A DNA stretch of 14,977 nt from the NCBI GenBank assembly GCA_934373295.1, contig CAKROK010000053.1:1-14977 (forward strand). Direction: 5' to 3'. The translations under genes were made by a program, and so were the position numbers. The notes under the pieces are model-generated. The model was not told the origin of the DNA. It did not search any database and saw only the letters and a list, made by a program, of their open reading frames with translations. The stretch comes from an uncultured Christensenellaceae bacterium. Its GTDB lineage: Bacteria; Bacillota; Clostridia; Christensenellales; Christensenellaceae. Shown piece after piece: positions 5,548-12,592 of the stretch (the first letter of the stretch is position 1; the number at the start of each line of letters is the position of its first letter).

Positions 5548-5668
5548 AGACTGCCAAAAAGGTTCGATTTTTCGTCATTTTTTGAGCGAGGTGAATGAGA
5601 CGTACTTAGGTACGTTGATTGAACCGAGTCGAAAAAAAGGGCGGAAGGGCGATGCTTTTTGACAGTCT
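5548..5668 (-). terminator. Terminator-like outer stem at the 3' side of the cysteine desulfurase gene
   Basis: Read leftward, AGACTGTCAAAAAG (5668-5655) pairs with CTTTTTGGCAGTCT (5561-5548), and then GC and six T follow (5545-5540). Only about 90 bases of repeat separate the arms. The same AGACTGTC stem ends ktrB at 10396-10426, where the arms are separated by a 13-base loop. Confidence 0.5.
5555..5661. repeat. MITE-like intergenic repeat, copy 1
   Basis: A 107-base element with imperfect 12-base terminal inverted repeats (CAAAAAGGTTCG at 5555-5566; CAAAAAGCATCG read from 5661) and a palindromic centre ACGTAC-TTAG-GTACGT at 5600-5613. It encodes nothing. Bases 5555-5580 match, in reverse complement, bases 10327-10352 of copy 2 at 25 of 26 positions. 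Confidence 0.7.
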
Positions 5669-5676
5669 GAATTGTG

Positions 5677-6816
5677 TTATCGTCTGTTTCTGCGCAGCCG
5701 CATAACCGTTTTTTTGAAGGCGTCCGCGGTGAGGTCTATCTCCTCCTTCGTGTTGTTTTTGGAAAGTGAAAACCTCACGATGGATTTTGAAAGCTCGGGA
5801 CGGATGCCCATTGCTGTGAGGACGTGCGAGGGCTCGGCGCTCCCCGCGGCGCAGGCTGAACCGCTCGAGCAGCATATCCCCAATGTGTCCATGGAGAAAA
5901 TAAATGCGTCGCTGCGCACGCCGTCTATCGCGATATTCAATATGCCGGGCAGGCGATTTTCCGGATTACCGTTTATGTATATGCCGCTGTTTTCCGTAAT
6001 AAGCCGCTTTTGAAGATGGTCGCGCAGCGCCGCCGTTTCGCTCTGCTCCTGTTTAAGCTCGGCTTGGGATAGCTCGATAGCCCTGCCCATGCCCACGATG
6101 GAGGCGAGGTTTTCCGTGCCTGCGCGCTTGCCGCGCTCCTGACTGCCGCCGTGTAAAAAGCTGTCTATCCTGACTCCGCTTTTTATATAAAGCGCGCCCA
6201 CGCCCTTTGGCGCGCCGAACTTATGCCCGCTCATGGACAGCATATCCACGCCCAGGCGGTTTACGTCTACGGTGATATGCCCGACGGCTTGAACCGCGTC
6301 CGTATGCATGAGTACGCCGTGCTTGTGCGCGACTGCGCTTATTTCAGATATGGGGTTTATCGTGCCCACCTCGTTATTTGCAAGCATGACTGATATCAAA
6401 AGAGTGTCCTCGCGTATCGCGGCCTCGACCGCAGCGGGGGAGATGTTTCCGTATTTATCCGGCGCGACATACGTGACTGAATATCCCAGCTTTTCAAGCG
6501 CCGCCGTGGTGTTCAATATCGCGTGATGCTCGATAGATGTCGTTATTATGTGCTTTTTTTCGCTCGCGAGCGCCGTGCCGAAAAGCGCCCAGTTGTCGCT
6601 CTCCGTTCCGCAGGAGGTGAAAAAGACTTCTCTGGGGAACCTTGCTCCAATAGCGCGGGCGACCTGTGCTCTGCTCGTATCCAAGGCGGCGTGCGCGCTG
6701 CGCGAAAGGGCGTATACTCCGGAGGGATTGCCGTATTCCTCCTTTAAAAAGGGCGTCATAGCCGCAAAAACTTCCTCGCGGACCGCGGTCGTCGCTGCAT
6801 TATCCAAATATATCAT
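5677..6816 (-). CDS. Cysteine desulfurase, NifS/IscS class V aminotransferase family (stand-alone copy)
   Basis: PLP enzyme that takes sulfur from cysteine and passes it on as a persulfide. The protein has 379 residues, full length. YLDNAATT opens the protein, TESDNWALFG spans 71-80, EHHAILNT binds the cofactor ring (96-103), HTDAVQAVGH spans 171-180, and SGHKFGAPKG (196-205) carries the PLP lysine K199. The active-site loop SSGSAC (317-322) holds the sulfur-accepting C322; two further Cys (C315, C316) precede it. ATG 6816 follows GGAGG. It lies 71 bases downstream of pgeF, with no scaffold or tRNA-thiolation gene next to it, unlike the copy at 13101-14273. It may supply sulfur for tRNA modification or serve as a second IscS. 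A repeat element abuts its 3' end. Confidence 0.9.
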   Translation of the reverse strand: MIYLDNAATTAVREEVFAAMTPFLKEEYGNPSGVYALSRSAHAALDTSRAQVARAIGARFPREVFFTSCGTESDNWALFGTALASEKKHIITTSIEHHAILNTTAALEKLGYSVTYVAPDKYGNISPAAVEAAIREDTLLISVMLANNEVGTINPISEISAVAHKHGVLMHTDAVQAVGHITVDVNRLGVDMLSMSGHKFGAPKGVGALYIKSGVRIDSFLHGGSQERGKRAGTENLASIVGMGRAIELSQAELKQEQSETAALRDHLQKRLITENSGIYINGNPENRLPGILNIAIDGVRSDAFIFSMDTLGICCSSGSACAAGSAEPSHVLTAMGIRPELSKSIVRFSLSKNNTKEEIDLTADAFKKTVMRLRRNRR

Positions 6817-6850
6817 AAAAATGCCTCCGAATCGGTGTATTCTACCCTTT

Positions 6851-6881
6851 ATTATATGAGATCAAAGGAGGATACGTGCAA
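6851..6881 (-). promoter_or_regulatory. Possible weak promoter ahead of the stand-alone cysteine desulfurase
   Basis: On the minus strand, TTGCAC (6881-6876) and TATAAT (6856-6851), but with a long 19-base spacer. The gene could equally be read through from nrdR-pgeF. Confidence 0.35.
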
Positions 6882-6887
6882 AATCCG

Positions 6888-7706
6888 TCATCTTATGGCT
6901 ATTAAAGACGCCATCGCTCCGGTGTTTCCGTGATCTCTTCTGTGTGAATAGAACAGGTCGGGGTTGCAGCTCGTACAGAGGTCGGATACGGTCACGTTTT
7001 GGGCGGGGACGCCCGATTCTTCAAGCTGCTTGAGCGTCGCACGGGTCAGGTCGACAAACTGCCTTTGACCGTCAAACACCCGCACATCAGCGCCCCAGCG
7101 GCGGGAGAACAGTCCGCCGACGTCCTCCTTGACCTCAAAGCACTTTTTGCATATGACGGGGCCTATGCCCACGAGAATGTCGCTCGGTGGAATATTGAGC
7201 TTTTTTATCATGTTCTGCGCGATGCACTTATACGTTCCCTTCCAGCCCGCGTGGCAAACGCCCGCCGCGCGTCCGTGCTTGTCCGCGAAAAAGAGGGGAG
7301 TGCAGTCCGCGTGCATCGTGAGCGCGGTCACGCCCGATGTGCGCGTAAATACTCCGTCGCATAAGGGGAGAGGGTTTTCGTGTAAGATGCCCGCGCCGCA
7401 GTCCTTTTGGGTTATCTCCTCCACGCCGTTTCCGTGCTCATAGTGGCAGGCGGTGAAGGATTCAAGCGGAAGCTCGAACGCCCGCGCAAGACGCGCATAG
7501 TTTTCCTTTACGTTATCGCGGTTTGACTCGCGGGTCAGGCTCAAATTCATGGAATAAAACGCGCCCTCGCTCACGCCGCCTATGCGCGTGGAAAAGCCGT
7601 GCTTGTAATAGCCCGTCGCGTCGATAGCGGGTACGGAAAGATAGACCACGCCCTGCGAGCTGTTCATGCGAAATCCGTGGTTTATTTTATCGATATACTG
7701 CATCAT
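6888..7706 (-). CDS. pgeF: PgeF/YfiH (YlmD) family multicopper-oxidase-like laccase-domain protein
   Basis: The family includes E. coli PgeF/YfiH, a peptidoglycan editing factor, and relatives with purine nucleoside phosphorylase or polyphenol oxidase activity, so the reaction here is uncertain. The protein has 272 residues, normal size. Conserved blocks: HGFSTRIGGVS (36-46), HYEHG (88-92), MHADCTPL (131-138), CHAGWKGT (151-158), IGPVICKKCFEV (181-192) and CTSCNPDLFYSHRRD (244-258). The metal site of the family is made of His/Cys residues such as H88, C135 and H152. Its ATG overlaps the nrdR stop (ATGA at 7706-7703), so the two are coupled. In Bacillus the equivalent ylmD lies near sigE and ylmC, as it does here. 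Confidence 0.88.
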   Translation of the reverse strand: MMQYIDKINHGFRMNSSQGVVYLSVPAIDATGYYKHGFSTRIGGVSEGAFYSMNLSLTRESNRDNVKENYARLARAFELPLESFTACHYEHGNGVEEITQKDCGAGILHENPLPLCDGVFTRTSGVTALTMHADCTPLFFADKHGRAAGVCHAGWKGTYKCIAQNMIKKLNIPPSDILVGIGPVICKKCFEVKEDVGGLFSRRWGADVRVFDGQRQFVDLTRATLKQLEESGVPAQNVTVSDLCTSCNPDLFYSHRRDHGNTGAMASLIAIR

Positions 7707-8161
7707 GCCTTTTCCTTTACGAGCGCCTCAAGCTCCTCCATAAACGTGGTCACGTCCTTAAACGAGCGGTATACGGAGGCGAAGCGGACATACGCGACCT
7801 CGTCCACCTTTTTGAGCTGCTCCATGACCATCTTGCCTATGGCCTCGGTCGAGACCTCCTGCGCGACGCTGTTATAGACCTGCTTTTCCACCTCTATCGC
7901 CATCGATTCGATGACGTCGAGGGAGACGTTTCTCTTTTCACACGCCTTCATTATGCCGTTTTTGACCTTAGTGATGTTGAAGGCCTCGCGCTTGCCGTCC
8001 TTTTTGACTATCATAATGGGCGCCTGCTCGGCCTTTTCATAGGTCGTGAACCTCTTTTGGCATTTAAGGCACTCGCGCCGCCGCCTCGTGCATGCGCCGT
8101 CGTCCAGCGGACGGGTATCGACGACCTTGCTTTCGGGATAACCGCAATAAATGCACTTCAT
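7703..8161 (-). CDS. nrdR: Transcriptional repressor NrdR of ribonucleotide reductase genes
   Basis: NrdR senses dATP/ATP and represses ribonucleotide reductase genes by binding NrdR boxes. The protein has 152 residues, standard length. The N-terminal zinc ribbon has C3, C6, C31 and C34, with the invariant stretch VVDTRP and TRRRREC between. RFTTYEK follows, then the ATP-cone domain (about 49-139: IVKKDGKREAFNITKVKNGI onward), and SVYRSFKDV sits near the C-terminus. ATG 8161 has AAAGGA upstream. It has its own promoter (8197-8225) and shares four bases with pgeF. No ribonucleotide reductase gene or NrdR box is in the window. Confidence 0.95.
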   Translation of the reverse strand: MKCIYCGYPESKVVDTRPLDDGACTRRRRECLKCQKRFTTYEKAEQAPIMIVKKDGKREAFNITKVKNGIMKACEKRNVSLDVIESMAIEVEKQVYNSVAQEVSTEAIGKMVMEQLKKVDEVAYVRFASVYRSFKDVTTFMEELEALVKEKA

Positions 8162-8196
8162 AGCTTATCTCGTCCTTTCAGTTAAACTATGGCTAA

Positions 8197-8225
8197 ATTA
8201 TACACCACGCCGAGGCATAAATCAA
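8197..8225 (-). promoter_or_regulatory. Promoter of nrdR-pgeF
   Basis: On the minus strand, TTGATT (8225-8220), 17-base spacer and perfect TATAAT (8202-8197). The -35 lies a few bases from the ylmC stop, so nrdR is not solely dependent on the sporulation genes. Confidence 0.72.
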
Positions 8226-8230
8226 CACGG

Positions 8231-8482
8231 CTACTCGAGTACGGAGCAGCCGCTTAAGTCGGCGTTTACGAGTATGACGTCGTCGCCTATTTTGACTATG
8301 TTGCACCACGGTATCACGTAATTTCTCGCGTGAAAAAAGCTCTTTAAGTTGACGCACCCGGGCACGACTATCGCGCTGATATTGCCGCAGGGACACTCTA
8401 TAACGAGGTCGCAAATGCAGCCGAGCGACTTTCCATCGCACATGTTTATGACCGTCTTTTGCCGCAGCTTTGAAAATCTCAA
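8231..8482 (-). CDS. ylmC: YlmC/YmxH family PRC-barrel-like sporulation protein
   Basis: The protein has 83 residues. I choose TTG 8482 because AAAGGG (8496-8491) stands eight bases before it and the result begins MRFSKLRQKTVINMCDGKSL, matching the usual start of this family; the GTG three codons earlier overlaps that ribosome binding site. The fold is a small PRC-barrel-like beta domain: GCICDLVIE, then ISAIVVPG, and YVIPWCNIVKIGDDVILVN. The protein contains six Cys, more than I expect. Function is unclear; it is linked to sporulation by its steady position next to sigE/sigG. It follows sigE by 28 bases, likely as one transcript. Confidence 0.82.
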   Translation of the reverse strand: MRFSKLRQKTVINMCDGKSLGCICDLVIECPCGNISAIVVPGCVNLKSFFHARNYVIPWCNIVKIGDDVILVNADLSGCSVLE

Positions 8483-8510
8483 AAAAATCACCCTTTATGA
8501 TGATATGCGC

Positions 8511-9215
8511 CTACATCATTTTTGATATCTCCTTTCTCAAACGCTTTATTATGCGCTTTTCCAGGCGGGATATGTAGCTCTGGCTTATTCCCAAGCGGTC
8601 CGCGACCTGTTTTTGAGTATTTTCCGAAAACCCCGAAAGCCCGAAGCGCATGTTTATTATGAGCCGTTCGCGCTGGGGGAGGGTGGATATCGCCTCGCTT
8701 AAAAGCGATTTATCGATTTCACTGTCCATCTCCTTATAGACCACGTCGCCGTCCGTGCCCAAAATATCGGATAAGAGCAGCTCGTTTCCGTCCCAATCCA
8801 CGTTTAACGGCTCGTCTAAGCTGATCTCGCCCCTGCTCTTGACGCTGCGGCGCAGGTACATGAGTATCTCGTTTTCTATGCACCTGCTTGCGTATGTCGC
8901 GAGCTTTATGTTCTTATGCGGGTCAAACGTGTTGACCGCCTTTATAAGCCCTATCGTGCCTATCGATATGAGATCCTCAAGTCCCACGCCTGTGTTTTCG
9001 AACTTTCTCGCGATATAGACCACGAGGCGGATGTTGTGCTCTATGAGCACCCTGCGCACGGATTCATCGCCGCTCGCGAGTCTGTCTATCGCCGCGCGCT
9101 CGTCCTCCTTTGAGAGAGGGGCGGGGAGAGTCTGCGCGCCGTTTATGTAGTGAAGCTGATTTTTACCGAATATCGTGCGCAGCAGGCGGTCGATAAGTAT
9201 TGCGTAGTATTTCAT
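8511..9215 (-). CDS. sigE: RNA polymerase sporulation sigma factor SigE (pro-sigma-E)
   Basis: First mother-cell-specific sigma factor of sporulation. The protein has 234 residues. It starts with a hydrophobic, basic pro-sequence of about 25 residues (MKYYAILIDRLLRTIFG), after which HYING-QTLPAPLSK matches the SpoIIGA cleavage neighbourhood. Region 2 carries RLVVYIARKFENTGVGLEDL (63-82), SIGTIGLIKAVNTF and the -10-reading helix RCIENEILMYLRR (111-123). SLDEPLNVDWDGNELLL (132-148) is typical of SigE. The region 4 helix-turn-helix is QVADRLGISQSYISRLEKR (203-221). ATG 9215 has GAAGGAG upstream. spoIIGA lies 15 bases before it. sigG does not follow, which is unusual for this locus. Confidence 0.96.
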   Translation of the reverse strand: MKYYAILIDRLLRTIFGKNQLHYINGAQTLPAPLSKEDERAAIDRLASGDESVRRVLIEHNIRLVVYIARKFENTGVGLEDLISIGTIGLIKAVNTFDPHKNIKLATYASRCIENEILMYLRRSVKSRGEISLDEPLNVDWDGNELLLSDILGTDGDVVYKEMDSEIDKSLLSEAISTLPQRERLIINMRFGLSGFSENTQKQVADRLGISQSYISRLEKRIIKRLRKEISKMM

Positions 9216-9230
9216 AGTATTTCTCCTTCT

Positions 9231-10031
9231 TTAAATCATTCTCAAATTATCAGGCAGAAGCGCGTTGCAGCCCTTGAAGCAGATCGCGTCGCAAAGCGCG
9301 ATATATCCCTTTGCCTTATAGCTTTTGCGCCTGTCTGTTATCGTCAGCTCGTCGGGCAAAAAGCCCTTTAGCGAGCCGCCGCCGTTTACGGTCGAGCAGA
9401 AAAAGCTCTGCTGACGGGTGCGCATGAGCCGGCTCACGGCGTCGCAGTCCAGCTGTTTTAATACGCTTGTCATGTCCGCGAGTATCACACCGTTTCCGCC
9501 AAAGTCCGTCACGCAGTTTCCCGTATCGAGCGCGGCGTCTAAAAGCACGGTCTTGTCGCCGAAGCGCGCGGTTATGACGTACTGCCGCCCCGCTATGACC
9601 TGTTTTCTTCTTATGATTATTTCAAAAATAACTGCGGAAAGACAGCCGCCCGCTATGGTGTATCTCAAAACAGGCAGGTTCACAAAGCTGTCGTTCACGG
9701 GCGCGCCCGTAAAATGTTCGCAAAGCAGTATCCCGCCCGCCGTGAGCATGGATAGGCCGTAAAAGCCGCAGGTGCATATGACCAGCCCGCGCGGATGCTT
9801 TATCCCGTGGATTATCACCACCATTACAAATGAGATGAGTATTTTAAAAATGGGGGAGCGCAATATGAAAAACGCCACGGATAACAGCGAGTACATGCCG
9901 CCGATGAACGCGGACAGGGCTATCCTCCAAAGGCAGACCCGCCGCTCGGTTATGCGCATACACCCGAACAGTATAAGAAAGTCCATCAAAAAGTTATCAA
10001 GAAGAATGTATTCAATATATACCGTTTGCAT
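9231..10031 (-). CDS. spoIIGA: Sporulation sigma-E processing aspartic protease SpoIIGA
   Basis: Membrane-bound aspartic protease that cleaves pro-SigE at the division septum after a signal from the forespore. The protein has 266 residues, starting at ATG 10031, which has AGAGGTG upstream; the frame continues upstream only into the intergenic repeats. Residues 1-142 hold five hydrophobic segments (MQTVYIEYILLDNFLMDFLI is the typical start). The catalytic motif DTGN is at 169-172 inside LLDAALDTGNCV. The C-terminal half is the cytosolic protease domain, with ALLP near the end as in the family. It lies directly upstream of sigE, the expected partner. Confidence 0.92.
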   Translation of the reverse strand: MQTVYIEYILLDNFLMDFLILFGCMRITERRVCLWRIALSAFIGGMYSLLSVAFFILRSPIFKILISFVMVVIIHGIKHPRGLVICTCGFYGLSMLTAGGILLCEHFTGAPVNDSFVNLPVLRYTIAGGCLSAVIFEIIIRRKQVIAGRQYVITARFGDKTVLLDAALDTGNCVTDFGGNGVILADMTSVLKQLDCDAVSRLMRTRQQSFFCSTVNGGGSLKGFLPDELTITDRRKSYKAKGYIALCDAICFKGCNALLPDNLRMI

Positions 10032-10049
10032 TGTTTCACCTCTGTTATG

Positions 10050-10074
10050 AGTATATGTCATAAATTGCGAAAAA
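10050..10074 (-). promoter_or_regulatory. Possible spoIIGA promoter with a weak Spo0A-box-like site
   Basis: On the minus strand a -10-like TATACT sits at 10055-10050 without a good -35. Bases 10065-10074 (TTGCGAAAAA on the plus strand) resemble the Spo0A box TGNCGAA with one mismatch. The placement just upstream of the -10 fits Spo0A-activated spoIIG promoters, but the match is weak. Confidence 0.25.
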
Positions 10075-10127
10075 TATGTTGATTGATGGGCGTGCAAAGC
10101 GCGAAATTTGTATAAGAAAAAGACCTC

Positions 10128-10228
10128 CAAAAAGACCCGCCCTTTCGACTTCGTCGCAGCAAGCGTGATTGTCATGCAGCCGCATAAATGCGATTGCAAA
10201 GACTAATAACGCTGCTGCTCCTCTATCC
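10128..10228. repeat. Degenerate partial copy of the MITE-like repeat
   Basis: CAAAAAGACCCG at 10128-10139 followed by CCCTTTCGAC resembles the far end of copy 1 (CAAAAAGCATCGCCCTT read from 5661). GTCGCAGCA at 10153-10161 is inverted as TGCTGCGAC at 10268-10276 inside copy 2. CGCATAAATGCG near 10180 is a small palindrome. No gene is seen here. Confidence 0.35.
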
Positions 10229-10352
10229 CAAAAAGGCTCGCTTGCGCTACCACCTTTTCGGAAACCCTGCTGCGACAGCTCTGCATGGCGTACTATAATG
10301 TACAGCCGCACTGAAAGCTGCTTGAAAAATGACGAAAAATCGAGCCTTTTTG
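10229..10352. repeat. MITE-like intergenic repeat, copy 2
   Basis: A 124-base element with perfect 12-base terminal inverted repeats: CAAAAAGGCTCG at 10229-10240 and its complement at 10341-10352. The centre is GTAC-TATAAT-GTAC, as in copy 1, and 25 of the last 26 bases match copy 1 in reverse complement. It lies in the 415-base gap between ktrB and spoIIGA. Confidence 0.7.
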
Positions 10353-10389
10353 AAGGTGTATATTTTTATGAAGTTTTTTCAAAACTAAT

Positions 10390-10426
10390 AATAAAAGACT
10401 GCCGAACAAAAACTATCCGACAGTCT
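10390..10426 (-). terminator. Terminator of ktrB
   Basis: Read leftward, AGACTGTCG (10426-10418) pairs with CGGCAGTCT (10404-10396) apart from one position, around a 13-base loop, then TTTTATTATT follows. It starts 21 bases after the ktrB stop. Confidence 0.7.
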
Positions 10427-10446
10427 GAAAAATCGATGAAATTATG

Positions 10447-11808
10447 TTATCCTATGAGTATTTTACCCTCAGGATACTGCATATCCGCCTTGTTCTTTGT
10501 AAATTGCTCGGAAAGCCCCGTCAATATAGAGAGCATTCCCACCCTGCCCATGAACATGGCTACCATGAGAAGTATCTTTGAGAGGGAACACAGGCCCGCC
10601 GTTATGCCGCAGGATAATCCCACCGTGCCGAATGCGGAGCAGACCTCAAACACCAGCTCGTGCGGGAGGAAGTCCGCGCCCTCTGCGGCGCAAATTGCGA
10701 CGGAGAGTATTACGACGGAGGTTATTACCATGAGTATCAGCGCGAGCGCCTTATTGATGTTTTCGCGTGAGATGCTGCGCTTAAATATGCTGACGTTCTG
10801 CCTGCCGCGAATCACGCTTGCGAACAGCGCGAGCATCACTGCGAGGGTGGTAGTCTTAAAGCCGCCGCCCGTTCCGGCGGGGGAGGCGCCTATGAGCATT
10901 AATATTATAGTGAGCAAAATGGACGCTGAGCCCATCTTCCCCTGATTAAACGATGAAAAACCGGCGGTCCTCGTAGTGACGGACTGGAAAAAGCTGTTTA
11001 GCAGCTTGTCCGATACGCTCATGTTTCCTATTGTTTCGGGATTATTCCACTCGAAGATGCCGAAGAGTATCGTTCCCGCTAAGAGTAGCACGCCCGTTGA
11101 AATGAGCACTATGCGCGTATGAAGCGAAAACAGCGTGCGCCGCTTTTCGCGCTTGAATACGTGAGAGGATAGCTCCAGCAGCACCAAAAAGCCCAGCCCG
11201 CCTATTATGATAAGCGCGCTCAACGTGAGCAGCACGAGCGGGTCACTGTAATACGTAGCGAAGTTTGTAGTCTCGTTTAGTATGTCAAAGCCCGCGTTGC
11301 AAAAAGCGGATATCGAGTGAAACACGCTGTACCACACGCCCTTTGCGCCAAAGGCGGGGATAAAGCGAATGGACAGGATTATCGCGCCGATAAGCTCTGT
11401 GCCAAAGGTTATGACGACGGCGTTTCGCATGAGGCGGATGACGCCCGTCGTGCCTTCCTCGCCAAAGGAGGAGGATATGGCGATCCTATCCTTCAGCGTA
11501 AACTTTTTCCCTATTATAAGCAGTATCATGGACGTGACCGTCATGAACCCCAGCCCGCCTATCTGGATGAGCGCGAGCAGTACGCCTTGTCCGAAGGATG
11601 AGAGAGTAAGTCCTGGCGCGAAAACGGAAAGCCCGGTCACGCAGACGGCGGAAAATGACGTGAAAAAGCAGTCCACAAGCGGTATGCTTTTTCCATCGAG
11701 CGCGGACGCGGGCAGGTGCAGCAGGAGCGCCCCCGCGATGATTATTATCAAGAAGCCGAGCATTATTTTAAACCCCGGCTTTATCCTAACGGCTTTTATC
11801 TTTCCCAT
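10447..11808 (-). CDS. ktrB: KtrB/TrkH family potassium uptake channel subunit
   Basis: Integral membrane protein that carries K+ (often with Na+) into the cell. The protein has 453 residues from ATG 11808; a GTG two codons earlier is only four bases from the AAAGGA site, so ATG at ten bases seems the better choice, though not by much. Four pore repeats each bring a selectivity glycine: VTGLS (57-61), CNAGF (170-174), RTAGF (280-284) and TVGLS (395-399). SPAGTGGGFKTTT (309-321) marks the flexible gate in the third repeat. The end, YPEGKILIG, is typical for KtrB. No ktrA/trkA regulatory subunit is adjacent. It has its own promoter and terminator, so it appears to be a single-gene unit. Confidence 0.93.
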   Translation of the reverse strand: MGKIKAVRIKPGFKIMLGFLIIIIAGALLLHLPASALDGKSIPLVDCFFTSFSAVCVTGLSVFAPGLTLSSFGQGVLLALIQIGGLGFMTVTSMILLIIGKKFTLKDRIAISSSFGEEGTTGVIRLMRNAVVITFGTELIGAIILSIRFIPAFGAKGVWYSVFHSISAFCNAGFDILNETTNFATYYSDPLVLLTLSALIIIGGLGFLVLLELSSHVFKREKRRTLFSLHTRIVLISTGVLLLAGTILFGIFEWNNPETIGNMSVSDKLLNSFFQSVTTRTAGFSSFNQGKMGSASILLTIILMLIGASPAGTGGGFKTTTLAVMLALFASVIRGRQNVSIFKRSISRENINKALALILMVITSVVILSVAICAAEGADFLPHELVFEVCSAFGTVGLSCGITAGLCSLSKILLMVAMFMGRVGMLSILTGLSEQFTKNKADMQYPEGKILIG

Positions 11809-11841
11809 TTGCACATGGTCCTTTCGCCTTTTATCCGATAC

Positions 11842-11870
11842 ATTCTATCACCTTTGCATCGGGAAATCAA
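11842..11870 (-). promoter_or_regulatory. Promoter of ktrB
   Basis: On the minus strand, TTGATT (11870-11865), 17-base spacer and TAGAAT (11847-11842), within the 97-base gap after the LysM gene. Confidence 0.65.
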
Positions 11871-11905
11871 TTAAAAATAAGGCGAATTTTGGGCAGGGAA
11901 GAGAT

Positions 11906-12403
11906 TTATCTGCGTGGAATGCTTATCCTCACTGTTTGCCCTGAGCAAAATTCGGACGGACGAAGATCGGGATTCATTTTTAAAAGCTCGAGGGGAGGAA
12001 TGCCCGTGCGCTGCGAAAGAGAGCTCAGGTTTTCGCCCTCCGTCATTCGGCAGAAATCGTCGGATGAGGTCAGCTTTTTTATGGGCACGTTAAGCTCGTC
12101 GTCCGCTTTAAGATGAAAGATATCCATGTTTGGGTTGACGGAGATTATCTCCGCCGCGCTGGAGTTGGTCTTTCTCAAAACGTCGCATAGCGTCTCGCCC
12201 GACTTCACGCGGTAAAGCCCGCGTTTATCCTCCGATTCGTCGGGAAGGACTACCACCTGACCGCAGATGTAGTACGTCGGGTTGAGATAGGGGTTCGCGT
12301 CTAAGACCTCGCGCTCGGTGAGGGAATTCTTTTGGGAAATACGGCTGATGGAATCGCCTTTATTAAATGAAATGAAGCGCCCGCAGGGGCAATCGCTGCA
12401 CAT
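11906..12403 (-). CDS. Triple LysM-domain protein without signal peptide
   Basis: The protein has 165 residues. ATG 12403 follows a strong AGGAGGT eleven bases upstream. Three LysM repeats fill the protein: about 8-54 (FISFNKGDSISRISQKNSL), 64-108 (YRVKSGETLCDVLRKTN) and 118-163 (FCRMTEGENLSSLSQRTGI). Each has the Asn-Pro that ends the second LysM helix. LysM domains bind peptidoglycan or chitin glycans. No signal peptide is present; the N-terminus is instead MCSDCPCG, three Cys in seven residues. In a spore former, LysM proteins lacking a signal often go to the spore coat or cortex from the mother cell, which is my guess here. It is transcribed divergently from iscR and lies upstream of ktrB. 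Confidence 0.8.
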   Translation of the reverse strand: MCSDCPCGRFISFNKGDSISRISQKNSLTEREVLDANPYLNPTYYICGQVVVLPDESEDKRGLYRVKSGETLCDVLRKTNSSAAEIISVNPNMDIFHLKADDELNVPIKKLTSSDDFCRMTEGENLSSLSQRTGIPPLELLKMNPDLRPSEFCSGQTVRISIPRR

Positions 12404-12564
12404 TATAATTTTTTACCTCCTAAAACAGAATAATATAAGAATATGCCAAAAAGTCGATTTGATGATTAATTTAATAAATAATGGACGATTTCAAGTTAAA
12501 TGGTCGATAAAAATAAAAAATCTTATTTTTCGAATAAATCCGAGTAAAATAGTCAAAATTATTA
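12404..12564. other. AT-rich divergent intergenic region between the LysM gene and iscR
   Basis: Bases 12404-12564 are far richer in A and T than the surrounding genes and have no open frame worth calling. A/T runs just upstream of the iscR -35 could act as an UP element. A short inverted A/T repeat (around 12507-12530) may be structural. TGCCAAAAAGTCGATTT at 12444-12460 faintly resembles the end of the MITE-like repeats. I find no convincing promoter for the LysM gene here; it may use a sporulation sigma factor. Confidence 0.4.
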
Positions 12565-12592
12565 TTGACAATTTTTTCACCTGTGCTATACT
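12565..12592 (+). promoter_or_regulatory. Promoter of iscR-iscS-iscU
   Basis: TTGACA (12565-12570), 16-base spacer, TATACT (12587-12592). Transcription should begin near 12599, inside the inverted repeat described next. Confidence 0.75.

Noticed and set aside
10169..10945. 258-residue plus-strand frame opposite the ktrB end
   Set aside because: It spans the repeat element, the ktrB terminator and the antisense of ktrB; the protein is compositionally odd.
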